NCBI RefSeq assembly: GCF_030160715.1
Contig: NZ_BSOW01000006.1
Coordinates: forward strand, 270,547 to 334,546
Source of the DNA: Bradyrhizobium iriomotense
GTDB taxonomy: Bacteria > Pseudomonadota > Alphaproteobacteria > Rhizobiales > Xanthobacteraceae
Reading direction: 5' to 3'
DNA: 64,000 nt
The translations under genes and the position numbers were made by a program. The notes beneath the pieces were generated by a model, which had not been told where the DNA came from, searched no databases, and worked only from the letters and a program-made list of their open reading frames with translations. Shown piece by piece: positions 9,119 to 17,709 of this stretch (positions are counted from its first letter, which is position 1; every line of letters begins with the position of its first letter).

Positions 9119-9156
9119 GAAAAAGCCGGGCGCTCCCTCCTGCGCCCGGCCTTTTC
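9119..9156. terminator. Bidirectional rho-independent terminator
   Basis: A 12-base stem (AAAAGCCGGGCG / CGCCCGGCCTTTT) with a short loop. It has a T run on the plus-strand side and an A run on the other, placed between the convergent DUF1801 and CHRD genes, so it can serve both. Confidence 0.8.
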
Positions 9157-9175
9157 CGACGAAGGTCGCCGAAGC

Positions 9176-9595
9176 TTACTTCGTCACCTGGCCGCGGATC
9201 TCGCCGCCCGGGTTCGCCGCGGTGTGGATGTTGACGTAGTACTTGCCGCCGAGCAGATCAGCGGCCTGCGCGTCGGTGAGCGTCGCTTCGCCCTTGACGG
9301 GGCTCGTCGCCGCATTCGGGATCGCGACCGCGACGCCCGCATTCTTGCCGGCCTCGGCCGGGCCGTGGAAGTGAGCGGCGGTCGCGGGGCCCGAGAGCCC
9401 GGAATAGGTGACGGTCCAGGAGAGCTTCTTGCTGGCGGCGTCATAGTCCAGATCGGCCGTGCCGGTGCCGGCACTGGTGTTCGCGGGCACCTCGGACTTG
9501 GCGTCCAGCGTTGCCTTCAATTTCTCCGCGCAGGCGGGTCCGGCAAATGCAAAGGCGGCCGTCAGCGCGAGCGTGGCAAAAAGGGGCTTGTTCAT
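9176..9595 (-). CDS. Secreted CHRD-domain protein
   Basis: A 139-residue exported protein: signal peptide MNKPLFATLALTAAFAFAGPACA, then one CHRD domain with the hallmark SGPATAAHFHGPAEAGKNAG and YYVNIHTAANPGGEIRGQV motifs. CHRD domains occur singly in bacterial extracytoplasmic proteins; the ligand is generally unknown. The start at 9595 is chosen because AGGGAGAG lies immediately upstream and the signal peptide begins there; an upstream in-frame ATG (9628) would put eleven odd residues before it. It shares the terminator at 9119-9156 with the convergent gene. Confidence 0.88.
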   Translation of the reverse strand: MNKPLFATLALTAAFAFAGPACAEKLKATLDAKSEVPANTSAGTGTADLDYDAASKKLSWTVTYSGLSGPATAAHFHGPAEAGKNAGVAVAIPNAATSPVKGEATLTDAQAADLLGGKYYVNIHTAANPGGEIRGQVTK

Positions 9596-9749
9596 GGTTC
9601 TCTCCCTGTTGACCTCGAAAGGTGGCAAACGTCCAAACAGTGCGGCTTGGAATTTATTCCCGCCCGCCGTTCAAACCATCTAAATTATTCGTGGCTGGAG
9701 CGGCCGCGGCCACGCCTTTAAGTTCGTCGGACATCGATGGATTCTGTGA

Positions 9750-10676
9750 ATGTTGCGACGAACAATCATTGCTGCGCTGCTCGTCGCCGGTCTCGGCCTT
9801 GCGCTCTATTGGTGGCTCACGGCGCCGGTCGCCATGGCGCTGCCGGCGGCCTCGCGCGCGCCCGATCTTGCCAACGGGCAGGAGCTGTTCAACGCGGGCG
9901 GTTGCGCATCCTGCCATGCCGTGCCTAACCAGCCCGACCGCCTGCGGCTCGGCGGGGGGCTTCCGATCGGCTCACCGTTCGGCACCTTCTACGCGCCGAA
10001 CATCTCGCAGGATCCGGCCGACGGCATCGGACGCTGGAGCGAGACCGATTTCGTCAATGCGGTGATGAGGGGCGTCTCGCCCGAGGGCGCGCATTACTTT
10101 CCGGCCTTTCCCTACACGTCCTACACGCATGCGAGGGTGGACGATGTCCGCGATCTCTTCGCCTATCTGAAGACGCTGCCTGCCGTGCCGGGCAAGGTAC
10201 GCGATCACGATTTGCCGTTTCCGTTCAACATCCGTCGCAATGTCGGCGTCTGGAAACGGCTGTTCATGGACGGCACGCCGTTGGTGGCAGATGCCGCGCG
10301 CTCGCCGCAATGGAATCGCGGCGCCTATCTCGTGAACAGTTTGGGCCACTGTGCCGAGTGCCACAGCCCGCGCAATCTGCTCGGCGGGCTCATCACGTCA
10401 CAGCGCTTTGCCGGCGGCCCAAGTCCGGAAGGCGAGGGCTGGGTGCCGAACATCACGCAAAAGGGCATCGGCGACTGGAGCGAGAAGGACATCGCCGACT
10501 TCCTCGAGACCGGCGACATGCCCGAGGGCGACAGCGCCTCCGGCGCGATGCGCCCCGTGATCAAGAATCTCGCACAGCTCACGGGAGAAGACCGCGCCGC
10601 CATGGCCGAATATCTGAAATCGCTGCCGCCGGTCGAGGGGCCGAAGCCGCCGCCGAAGCGGAAGGAGGGCGGTTAG
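9750..10676 (+). CDS. Membrane-anchored dihaem cytochrome c
   Basis: A 308-residue c-type cytochrome with an N-terminal membrane helix (about 4-24) and two cytochrome c domains, each with a CxxCH site: Cys52-Cys55-His56 (CASCH) and Cys201-Cys204-His205 (CAECH). The arrangement resembles the cytochrome subunits of membrane-associated dehydrogenases (alcohol, aldehyde or gluconate types), but no dehydrogenase gene is adjacent. The tail is Pro/Lys-rich (GPKPPPKRKEGG). Its last four bases overlap the end of the convergent RAM-domain gene. Confidence 0.88.
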   Translation: MLRRTIIAALLVAGLGLALYWWLTAPVAMALPAASRAPDLANGQELFNAGGCASCHAVPNQPDRLRLGGGLPIGSPFGTFYAPNISQDPADGIGRWSETDFVNAVMRGVSPEGAHYFPAFPYTSYTHARVDDVRDLFAYLKTLPAVPGKVRDHDLPFPFNIRRNVGVWKRLFMDGTPLVADAARSPQWNRGAYLVNSLGHCAECHSPRNLLGGLITSQRFAGGPSPEGEGWVPNITQKGIGDWSEKDIADFLETGDMPEGDSASGAMRPVIKNLAQLTGEDRAAMAEYLKSLPPVEGPKPPPKRKEGG

Positions 10677-10918
10677 CGGCCTCCAAACGCCTTGAAGGTG
10701 ATGATGGTGAGGGTGTCCTGGATGCCCGGCAGGATCTGCACCTTCTCGTTGATGAAGTGGCCGATGTCGGTGTCCTTGTCGACATAGAACTTCACCAGCA
10801 GGTCGTAGTGGCCCGCCGTGGAATAGATCTCGGAGGCGATCTCGGCTTCGGCGAGCGCGTTGGCGACCGTGTAGGACTGGCCGAGCTTGCATTTGATCTG
10901 GACGAAGAAAGGAACCAT
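10673..10918 (-). CDS. Stand-alone Lrp/AsnC ligand-binding (RAM) domain protein
   Basis: An 81-residue protein consisting only of the C-terminal regulatory domain of Lrp/AsnC regulators: VPFFVQIKCKLGQSY, then HYDLLVKFYVDKDTDIGHFI and a final PGIQDTLTIITFKAF. The DNA-binding helix-turn-helix is absent. Such RAM proteins bind small molecules, often amino acids, and form dimers or higher oligomers; their targets are mostly unknown. CGGAGC lies upstream of the ATG. Confidence 0.85.
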   Translation of the reverse strand: MVPFFVQIKCKLGQSYTVANALAEAEIASEIYSTAGHYDLLVKFYVDKDTDIGHFINEKVQILPGIQDTLTIITFKAFGGR

Positions 10919-11073
10919 CGCGGTTGCTCCGAAGGCTTGATTTGGCGGCTAATAGGCCAAAATCGGCCGGCTTTAGCAAGCGAACTTGCTGGCCTCGGGC
11001 GCAAGCAAGCTTGCTGCCCCCTGGTATGCGGGTTAGGACAGATCATGGCCCCGATCCAGCAAGAAGCCGCGCC

Positions 11074-11874
11074 ATGACGACGCCCGTAGCGCTGACCATC
11101 GCCGGCTCCGATTCGAGCGGCGGCGCCGGCATCCAGGCCGACCTGAAGACCTTCGCCGCGCTCGGCGTCTATGGCGCCTCGGCGATCACGGCGCTGACCG
11201 CGCAAAACACCAAAGGCGTGACCGGCATTCATGCGGTGCCCGCCGACTTCGTCACCGCGCAGATCGATGCGGTGTTCTCCGATCTCGACGTCGGCGCGGT
11301 CAAGATCGGCATGGTGGCGCAGGCGGCCAGCATCGATGCGATCGGCGCCAGCCTGGCGCGATGGTCGCTGCGACATGTCGTGCTCGATCCCGTGATGGTC
11401 GCGACCTCCGGCGACCGGCTGCTGGCAGCAGAAGCCGTCGAGGCGCTGCGCAAAAAACTCATCCCGCTCGCATCGGTGATCACGCCGAACCTGCCCGAGG
11501 CTGCCGCGCTGCTCGACGAGCCGGTGGCGGTGAGCGAGGCCGGGATCGAGAGCCAGGGGCGCCGCCTGCTCGCGCTCGGCTGTCGCGCAGTGCTGATCAA
11601 GGGCGGGCACGGGCAGGGCGCCGAGAGTATCGACTATCTCGTCAGCGCGGACGGCGCGATTGCGCTCGCCGCGCCGCGGGTCGCAACACAAAACACCCAC
11701 GGCACCGGCTGCTCGCTGTCATCGGCGGTCGCGGCGGGACTCGCCAAGGGCGAAGGTCTCACAACCGCCGTGCGCAATGCCAAGACCTGGATCAGCGCGG
11801 CGATTGCGGCTGCGGACCGCTTCAGCGTCGGACACGGCCACGGGCCGATCCATCATTTCCACCGGATCTACTGA
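11074..11874 (+). CDS. thiD: Hydroxymethylpyrimidine/phosphomethylpyrimidine kinase ThiD
   Basis: A 266-residue ribokinase-fold kinase that phosphorylates HMP and then HMP-P to HMP-PP for thiamine synthesis. Signatures are the N-terminal [19 protein letters not shown], the [13 protein letters not shown] segment and the C-terminal [18 protein letters not shown], which carries the catalytic aspartate region and anion hole (here the family GTGC form). The ATG at 11074 is used because homology begins at [13 protein letters not shown]; 50 residues of upstream open frame are spurious. No other thi genes are in the window. Confidence 0.93.
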   Translation: MTTPVALTIAGSDSSGGAGIQADLKTFAALGVYGASAITALTAQNTKGVTGIHAVPADFVTAQIDAVFSDLDVGAVKIGMVAQAASIDAIGASLARWSLRHVVLDPVMVATSGDRLLAAEAVEALRKKLIPLASVITPNLPEAAALLDEPVAVSEAGIESQGRRLLALGCRAVLIKGGHGQGAESIDYLVSADGAIALAAPRVATQNTHGTGCSLSSAVAAGLAKGEGLTTAVRNAKTWISAAIAAADRFSVGHGHGPIHHFHRIY

Positions 11875-12081
11875 GCGCCGAAATTAACCATTGCGCGGCC
11901 GTCCATCGGACTCTTGCGGGCCGCATCGCTTCGTAATGTCGCCAGATTGTCGCACGCCGCTGCTATCCGCTCAGTGGGCGAGGGGAAATATGATTCGTAT
12001 CTGCATACGCCTCGCACGTTCAAAGTCGTCATCCCCCTGTCACGGGACATTGTTACAGGCTGATCGATGGGAAGTTACGAT

Positions 12082-12879
12082 ATGAGTGACGAGAGTCCCG
12101 AACGGCGCTTCCGGACCTTGTTCATCTCCGACGTTCATCTCGGGGCCCGCGGTTCGCAAGCCGATCTCCTCCTGGACTTCCTGCGCTACCATGATGCCGA
12201 CACGATCTATCTCGTCGGCGACATCGTCGATGGTTGGGCGCTGAAATCGGGCTGGTACTGGCCGCAATCGCACAACGACCTCGTCCAGAAGCTGTTGCGC
12301 AAGGCACGCAAGGGCGCCAAGGTCATCTACATTCCCGGCAATCACGACGAGTTCCTGCGTAACTACTACGGCACGCATTTCGGCGGCATCGACGTCGTCG
12401 AGAACACCGTCCACACCGGCGCCGACGGCAAGCGTTATCTCGTGATCCACGGCGACATCTTCGACCTCGTGGTGCAGAACGCGCGCTGGCTCGCTCATCT
12501 CGGCGACAAGGCCTACGATTTCGCGATCCAGGTCAACCGCCTCGTCAACTTCTTCCGTCGCGCTTTCGGCGTTCCCTATTGGTCGCTGTCGCAATGGGCC
12601 AAGCTGAAGGTCAAGAACGCCGTCAACTATATCGGCGCGTTCGAGCAGGCGCTGGCGGCCGAAGCCCGGCGCCATGATGCCGACGGCGTGATCTGCGGCC
12701 ACATCCACTATGCCGTCATCCGCGACGAGAACGGCATCCGCTACATGAATTGCGGCGACTGGGTGGAGAGCTGCACCGCGCTCGTCGAGCATGACGACGG
12801 CCATTTCGAGATCATAACCTGGGCCGATCAACTGCAGAAGGCCGCGCCGGTCGTGCCGGTGGCCGCAAGAGCCGCGTAA
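12082..12879 (+). CDS. LpxH-like metallophosphoesterase (UDP-2,3-diacylglucosamine diphosphatase family)
   Basis: A calcineurin-like phosphoesterase of about 265 residues with all metal-binding blocks: FISDVHLG, VGDIVDGW, IPGNHDEF, IHGDIFD and CGHIHYA. This subgroup is annotated as UDP-2,3-diacylglucosamine diphosphatase-like, the hydrolysis that yields lipid X in lipid A synthesis; many alphaproteobacteria use LpxI, so activity here is uncertain. GGGAAG sits seven bases before ATG 12082; an in-frame ATG at 12067 is the alternative. Its TAA overlaps the ATG of the glycosyltransferase (TAATG), so the two are translationally coupled, which suggests a role in envelope glycolipid metabolism. Confidence 0.8.
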   Translation: MSDESPERRFRTLFISDVHLGARGSQADLLLDFLRYHDADTIYLVGDIVDGWALKSGWYWPQSHNDLVQKLLRKARKGAKVIYIPGNHDEFLRNYYGTHFGGIDVVENTVHTGADGKRYLVIHGDIFDLVVQNARWLAHLGDKAYDFAIQVNRLVNFFRRAFGVPYWSLSQWAKLKVKNAVNYIGAFEQALAAEARRHDADGVICGHIHYAVIRDENGIRYMNCGDWVESCTALVEHDDGHFEIITWADQLQKAAPVVPVAARAA

Positions 12880-13922
12880 TGCGCATCCTGGTCGCGACCG
12901 ACGCCTGGCACCCGCAAGTCAATGGTGTGGTTCGGACGCTGACCAAGCTCGCTGACGCTGCCAAGGCGCTGGACGTCGAGTTCAGCTTCCTCACCCCGCA
13001 ATCGTTCCGCACTTTCGCGATGCCGAGCTATCGCGACGTGCGGCTCGCGATGCCGCGGCCGGCGAGGATCGCAAAGCTGATCGAGGAGGCGCGCCCCGAC
13101 AGCATCCATATCGCGACCGAAGGGCCGATCGGCCTCATGGTCCGTCGCTACTGCCGGCAGCGCAAGCTGCCGTTCACGACGAGCTTCCACACCCGCTTCC
13201 CCGAATATGTCCGCGCCAGGGTGCCGGTTCCGGGATCGCTGATCTGGCGGGCGCTGCGGCGTTTTCATGCGCCCAGCCGCGCCGTGATGGCCGCGACCCC
13301 GGCGCTGTCGCGTGAGCTCAGCGAGCGCGGTTTTGACAATGTCGTGCTGTGGCCGCGCGGCGTCGACAACAAGCTGTTCTATCCCCGCGCCATCGATCTC
13401 TGCTTCCCCGCGCCGGTGTTTTTGTGCGTGGGCCGGGTCGCGGTGGAGAAGAATCTGGAAGCGTTCCTCGACCTCGATCTGCCCGGCACCAAGGTGATCG
13501 TCGGCGACGGCCCGGCGCGCGCCAGCCTGGAGCAGGCCTATCCCCAGGCGATCTTCCTGGGCGAAAGGCACGGCGAGGCGCTGGCCGAGATCTATGCGGC
13601 GGCCGACGTGTTCGTGTTCCCGAGCCGGACCGACACCTTTGGCCTCGTGCTCCTCGAAGCGCTGGCGAGCGGGCTGCCCGTCGCTGCCTTCCCGGTGAAG
13701 GGGCCGCGGGACGTGATCGGCGATGCGCCGGTCGGGGTGCTGGATGAGGATCTGCGCAGCGCCTGCCTCGCCGCGCTCGACATTTCGCGGCAGGCCTGCG
13801 TCGAATTCGCCGCCAACCACACCTGGGAGGCGTCGGCGCGCGCCTTCGTCGACAGCATTTTAGCTGTCGGTGCGGTCCTGCCGCACGTCAATGGGCCGGA
13901 GCGGCCGCGATTCGTCGCCTGA
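12879..13922 (+). CDS. GT4-family glycosyltransferase
   Basis: A 347-residue glycosyltransferase of GT-B fold, family 4. The N-terminal domain shows ATDAWHPQVNGVVRTL and the acceptor-side HIATEGPIGL; the nucleotide-sugar domain shows CVGRVAVEKNLEAFL and FPSRTDTFGLVLLEALASGLPVAA, the donor-binding region. It resembles MgtA-type alpha-mannosyltransferases and sulfolipid glycosyltransferases that add a hexose to a lipid. The donor sugar cannot be read from the sequence. It overlaps the upstream phosphoesterase by one base and probably works in the same pathway. Confidence 0.85.
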   Translation: MRILVATDAWHPQVNGVVRTLTKLADAAKALDVEFSFLTPQSFRTFAMPSYRDVRLAMPRPARIAKLIEEARPDSIHIATEGPIGLMVRRYCRQRKLPFTTSFHTRFPEYVRARVPVPGSLIWRALRRFHAPSRAVMAATPALSRELSERGFDNVVLWPRGVDNKLFYPRAIDLCFPAPVFLCVGRVAVEKNLEAFLDLDLPGTKVIVGDGPARASLEQAYPQAIFLGERHGEALAEIYAAADVFVFPSRTDTFGLVLLEALASGLPVAAFPVKGPRDVIGDAPVGVLDEDLRSACLAALDISRQACVEFAANHTWEASARAFVDSILAVGAVLPHVNGPERPRFVA

Positions 13923-13986
13923 AGTTCCAGCACTCTCACGCGGGGGTGTCTTGCCGGCTTATCCTCGGCCGCGATACAAATTGCTG

Positions 13987-14970
13987 ATGACGGAACAGCC
14001 CCTCCCGGTCGGACCTGCCGACATCGATGCCGCAGCGCGCGTGATCGCGCCCTTCGCCATCCGTACCCCACTTTTGTCCTTCCCCGTGCTCAACGAGCGC
14101 GTCGGCGCGAAAGTGTTCCTCAAGCCGGAGATGTTGCAGCGGACCGGCTCCTTCAAGTTCCGCGGCGCCTTCAACAAGGTGTCCTCGATTCCGCAGGACA
14201 AGCGCAGCGGCGGCGTTGTCGCGTTCTCCTCGGGCAATCACGCCCAGGGCGTGGCGGCCGCGGCAAAGATCCTCGACATGCAGGCGACCATCGTGATGCC
14301 GTCGGATGCGCCGCTGTCCAAGCGCGAACGCACCAAATCCTACGGCGCCGAGGTCGTGCTCTACGATCGCGATAAGGATGATCGCGAGGCGATCGCGCGC
14401 GGCATTGCCGAGAAGCGCGGTGCGACCCTGGTCAGGCCCTATGACGATCCCTTCGTCATCGCAGGGCAGGGCACGGCGGGCCGCGAGATCGCCGAGGACA
14501 TGGCCGCGCTCGGCGTCGCGCCCGACATCGTGGTGGCGCCAGCCTCAGGCGGCGGCCTGATTGCGGGCGTCGCGACTGCGGTGAAGGCACGTTATCCACA
14601 GGCCCAGCTCGTTGTGGCCGAGCCCGAGGCGTTCGACGATCACAAGCTCTCGCTCGCGAGCGGCCACCGCGAGGCGCACGCGCCCGCCGGCCGGACGATC
14701 TGCGATGCGCTGATGGCGCTGATCCCGGGCGAGATGACCTTCGCCATCAACGGCAGGCTGCTGTCGCGCGGCGTCACCGCATCGGATGCGGAGGTCGGCG
14801 CGGCCGTCGCGTTTGCCTATCGCGAGCTGAAGCTGGTGGTCGAGCCCGGCGGTGCCGTCGGCCTCGCCGCGCTGCTCGCCGGTCGCCTCGATGCCGCCGG
14901 CAAGAACGTCGTCATCGTGCTCTCGGGCGGCAATGTCGATGCCGACCTGTTCGCCGAGCTCGTGGCCTGA
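13987..14970 (+). CDS. Threonine/serine dehydratase
   Basis: A 327-residue fold-type II PLP enzyme deaminating threonine or serine to the 2-oxo acid. The Schiff-base lysine is Lys57 in GSFKFRGA; the phosphate-binding loop is ASGGGLIAG and the substrate loop is SSGNHAQG. It lacks the C-terminal ACT-like domain of biosynthetic IlvA, so it belongs to the short catabolic/serine-racemase-like type. ATG 13987 begins the conserved region; 39 upstream in-frame residues look spurious. A composite repeat follows the stop. Confidence 0.9.
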   Translation: MTEQPLPVGPADIDAAARVIAPFAIRTPLLSFPVLNERVGAKVFLKPEMLQRTGSFKFRGAFNKVSSIPQDKRSGGVVAFSSGNHAQGVAAAAKILDMQATIVMPSDAPLSKRERTKSYGAEVVLYDRDKDDREAIARGIAEKRGATLVRPYDDPFVIAGQGTAGREIAEDMAALGVAPDIVVAPASGGGLIAGVATAVKARYPQAQLVVAEPEAFDDHKLSLASGHREAHAPAGRTICDALMALIPGEMTFAINGRLLSRGVTASDAEVGAAVAFAYRELKLVVEPGGAVGLAALLAGRLDAAGKNVVIVLSGGNVDADLFAELVA

Positions 14971-14979
14971 GGCGCTGAC

Positions 14980-15084
14980 CTAAAGCGCGATGAATTTTGG
15001 TTGAATCGTCATCGCGCTTTAGCTCCTTGTTTGAGCACGATCTTTTCGGAAAACCGCTGCACACTTTTCCGGATCGTGCTCTAG
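14980..15084. repeat. Composite intergenic palindromic repeat, copy 2 (inverted)
   Basis: This is the same pair of modules as at 995-1117 in opposite orientation: first CTAAAGCGCGATGA ... TCATCGCGCTTTAG, then GAGCACGATCTTTTCGGAAA ... TTTTCCGGATCGTGCTC. Confidence 0.7.
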
Positions 15085-15130
15085 GGCGGAATAGCTGTAG
15101 CTTGGATCGACCGGGCCGCGGGCTCGCTCA

Positions 15131-15274
15131 ACCTCTCCCGCTTGCGGGGGAGGTCGACGCGCTCGGCAGCGCACTTGCGCGCCTGAGCGCGGCGGGTGGG
15201 GGCTTTCTCCACGTTGGGAGTCGCGATTGCGGAAACACCCTCTTCCCAGCCCTCTCCCGCAAGCGGGAGAGGGA
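15131..15274. repeat. CCTCTCCCGC palindromic repeat pair
   Basis: Two GC-rich hairpins, ACCTCTCCCGCTTGCGGGGG at the left and CCCTCTCCCGCAAGCGGGAG at the right, enclose about 95 bases. It belongs to a widely dispersed rhizobial intergenic family. The rest of the 14971-15391 gap, apart from this repeat, the composite repeat and a lone TCATCGCGCTTTAG arm near 15309, shows no gene. Confidence 0.55.
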
Positions 15275-15391
15275 GCGGACCGCCTTTGTGGCTACAATCA
15301 ATCCAATCTCATCGCGCTTTAGATCTGCAACAGGGAAGGGCGGAGCATCGCTGCTCCACCCTTCGGCGTTGTTGCAGTCAGCGATGATCGA

Positions 15392-17401
15392 TCAGTGCAT
15401 GAAGCCGATGCGGCGATTCATGCCGGCGTTCATCGGTGCCTGGTTCATCGTCTGGGCATAGTGCGGCTTGAAGTTGTTGTTCATCGCACCGCCGACGCTC
15501 CGGCTGGGCAGTGTGTTGAACTGCGGACGGTTGGTCTGCACCTGGATGTTGTCCGGCTTGACGATGCCGGTATTGCCGTTGATGGCCCGGGTCGGCTGGT
15601 TCTGGGTCTGGACGTTGTTGGTCTTCACGTCGATGTTTTTGATGTCGACGTTCGAACCGCCCTTGCCGACGTTCGTCACCGGCAGGGTCACGATCTTGCC
15701 CGTGTTGCCGCCGGTGTTGCCGGGGGTGTTGGTCGCCGGCAGCGTCACGATCTTGCCGACGGTGCCGTTGTTGGGCGTGGCGTTGGTCGGCGCAGGCAGC
15801 GTGACGATCTTGCCCGGAATCTGCGACGGCGTGGTGTTGGGCTGGTTGCCGGACGGCGGCGTGCCGATCTGGCCGCTGTTGCCGGTATTGGTGGGGTTGT
15901 TGGTCGCCGGCAACGTCACGATCTTGCCGACGGTGCCGTTGTTGGTCGTGCCGTTGTTAGGCGTAGCGTTGGTCGGCGCCGGCAGGGTGACGATCTTGCC
16001 CGGGAGCTGCGACGGCGGGGTGTTCGGCTGGTTGCCCGACGGCAGCGTGCCGTTCTGGCCGCCATTGCCGAACTTGCCGATGACGTTGCCGTCGATCGGG
16101 ATCGGCTTGTTCTGTACGACCGGCAGGTTGCCGTTGTTCGGCGCGCCGCCATTGCCCTGCTGGACGAGCGGGATGTACTTGGTCGGGCCGAGATTGCCGG
16201 GCTTGAGCGTCGGCGCGATGGTCTGCGGCGCGAGGAAATGCGTCGCCTGCATCAGCGGGATCTGCTTCGGCTCGATCTGGAGCTTCAATGCCGGCGTTGC
16301 ATAGGGGCTGTTGGTGTAGCTGTCGTAGAAGGTCTTGTAGGCGAGCGGCGAGTTGGCGAGAACGGCCTTGTGCCAGGCCTCCGCCATCAGCAGGTTGGCG
16401 AGCAGCGAGCGGATGTGGTCGGACAGCGGGTCGCGCGGGTACATCTGGATGAACTCCCGATAGTACGCGGGATTGCTCTCGGAGAGCACGTAGTCATAGG
16501 CCTGCCGCGCCGAGCGGCTCGGCAGATTGGACGCCACCTGCACGACAGGCGCATTCACCGGCGGACGGTTGGCGGCGACAGCGGTGTCACCGAAGAAATA
16601 GAAGTCGCTCGTCAGCGACGAGCTTTCCCACGGCGTCTGCTGGCCATCGGTGGTGTGGTTCACCTCCAGGCGCACGCGCTTGAACAGCTGCTCGATCGGC
16701 ACGTTCGGCTCGCGCGCGACGTTCAGGAAAGCCTGGGTGTAGGGGCTATGATCACCCCTGCCGTCGAGCGCTTCCGCCCCCGGCGCGGTCGAGTAGCCGA
16801 CGATCGAGCCGTTCGGCGCGTCGACGATGGCAAGGCCGCGATTGGCATCGATCAGGGATGGGAACGGGTTGTTGCGGCAGGCATCGAGGATGACGATGCG
16901 CATCCGGCTCGGGATCGTCTCCAGCGTCGACATCACGTCGACGAGGCGAACCGAATTGTTGACGAGCTCGGTGGGGTTGGAGACCTTCGCATCGACCGGC
17001 ACGAGATAGTTCTCGCCGGCGAGCTGCACGCCGTGGCCGGCATAGTAGACCATCGCCACCGTGTTGGGACCGCGCGAGGCGACCTTCGCGGAAAAGTCCT
17101 GCACGACCCGGAGCATGTCGTTCTGGGTCAGGTCGGTCGCGGAAATCACCTCGAACCCGGCGGAGTTGAGAAATTGCGCCATCGACTGCGCGTCATTATC
17201 GGGGTTCGCAAGCTGCGGGGCGTTCCGGTAGTTGGAATTGCCGATCACCAGCGCGACCCGCTGCTCCGGCCCTTGCAGCGCGGCTGGCGCGGCATTGCCC
17301 TGCGCGACGACAGCGGTCTGCGCGGAAACAGGGCTGCACGCGAAGCCGAACAGGCTTCCGAGCAGTCCCGCATACATCAGGAATGATTTGAAGCGGAACA
17401 T
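15392..17401 (-). CDS. Secreted caspase-like protein with Asn/Thr-rich GKIVTLP-repeat tail
   Basis: A 669-residue exported C14 protein. Signal peptide to about residue 27 (SPVSA|Q), caspase domain over about 45-275 with the dyad His123 (YYAGHG) and Cys175 (LDACRNNPF), a helical middle section (about 290-390), then a low-complexity Asn/Thr/Pro/Gly-rich tail in which GKIVTLPA or a close variant occurs five times between about residues 460 and 580 with NATPNNGT spacers. The C terminus is basic and Met/Asn-rich. The tail suggests an extended or surface-exposed region. It differs from the tandem pair at 3.5-7.4 kb in everything outside the caspase fold. Two CRP-type palindromes lie upstream. Confidence 0.88.
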   Translation of the reverse strand: MFRFKSFLMYAGLLGSLFGFACSPVSAQTAVVAQGNAAPAALQGPEQRVALVIGNSNYRNAPQLANPDNDAQSMAQFLNSAGFEVISATDLTQNDMLRVVQDFSAKVASRGPNTVAMVYYAGHGVQLAGENYLVPVDAKVSNPTELVNNSVRLVDVMSTLETIPSRMRIVILDACRNNPFPSLIDANRGLAIVDAPNGSIVGYSTAPGAEALDGRGDHSPYTQAFLNVAREPNVPIEQLFKRVRLEVNHTTDGQQTPWESSSLTSDFYFFGDTAVAANRPPVNAPVVQVASNLPSRSARQAYDYVLSESNPAYYREFIQMYPRDPLSDHIRSLLANLLMAEAWHKAVLANSPLAYKTFYDSYTNSPYATPALKLQIEPKQIPLMQATHFLAPQTIAPTLKPGNLGPTKYIPLVQQGNGGAPNNGNLPVVQNKPIPIDGNVIGKFGNGGQNGTLPSGNQPNTPPSQLPGKIVTLPAPTNATPNNGTTNNGTVGKIVTLPATNNPTNTGNSGQIGTPPSGNQPNTTPSQIPGKIVTLPAPTNATPNNGTVGKIVTLPATNTPGNTGGNTGKIVTLPVTNVGKGGSNVDIKNIDVKTNNVQTQNQPTRAINGNTGIVKPDNIQVQTNRPQFNTLPSRSVGGAMNNNFKPHYAQTMNQAPMNAGMNRRIGFMH

Positions 17402-17476
17402 GAGCGTGCTCCCTCGGGGCTAATCTCGATGCGAGATTGGTTGCGCCCACGCTAGACCGCGTTCAGGGAAGGGGTA

Positions 17477-17519
17477 CGTGATGCCGATCACAATGGCGCC
17501 GTGCGTGAGCTAGGTCACG
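17477..17519. promoter_or_regulatory. Two CRP/FNR-type palindromes upstream of the third caspase gene
   Basis: CGTGATGCCGATCACA (17477-17492) and CGTGAGCTAGGTCACG (17504-17519) both fit (T/C)GTGA-N6-TCAC(A/G). Their centres are 27 bases apart and they sit about 75-120 bases before the ATG of the minus-strand caspase gene. The second is a perfect palindrome. They resemble the site at 3432-3447 before the first caspase gene. Confidence 0.5.
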
Positions 17520-17549
17520 CAGGGAGCCGAGACGGCTATCGGAATCTCC

Positions 17550-17709
17550 GTAGGATGGATGGAGCGTAGCGATATCCATCCTCTTGCCGTCGGCGGCGGA
17601 CGTTCACCGAACGCATGATCGAGCCGGAACGTTGCTGGTCCGATCTTCGGAATTGGCAGTTTGGCACGGCGTGGCTTGATGGGTATCGCTGCGCTCCACC
17701 CGCCATACG
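17550..17709. repeat. Inverted pair of GGATGGAGCGTAGCGATATCC-type arms
   Basis: The left arm GTAGGATGGATGGAGCGTAG and the right arm (ending TCGCTGCGCTCCACCCGCC) are related in inverted orientation about 100 bases apart. This resembles the repeat at 1721-1789 and appears to be a decayed copy of a dispersed element. Confidence 0.45.

Noticed and set aside
12067..12081. The upstream ATG of the LpxH-like gene as the start
   Set aside because: It overlaps the GGGAAG that best serves as the ribosome-binding site for ATG 12082; kept as an alternative only.
15395..17386. A 663-residue open frame on the plus strand opposite the third caspase gene
   Set aside because: It is the mirror of a GC-rich coding region; its composition is Arg/Val/Asp-rich and no domain can be recognised, while the minus strand has a clear caspase and signal peptide.
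3513..17401. The caspase genes as part of an anti-phage system
   Set aside because: No nuclease, NACHT/STAND, TIR, CBASS or gasdermin-like partner lies near them, and all three are exported, unlike defence caspases, which act in the cytosol.
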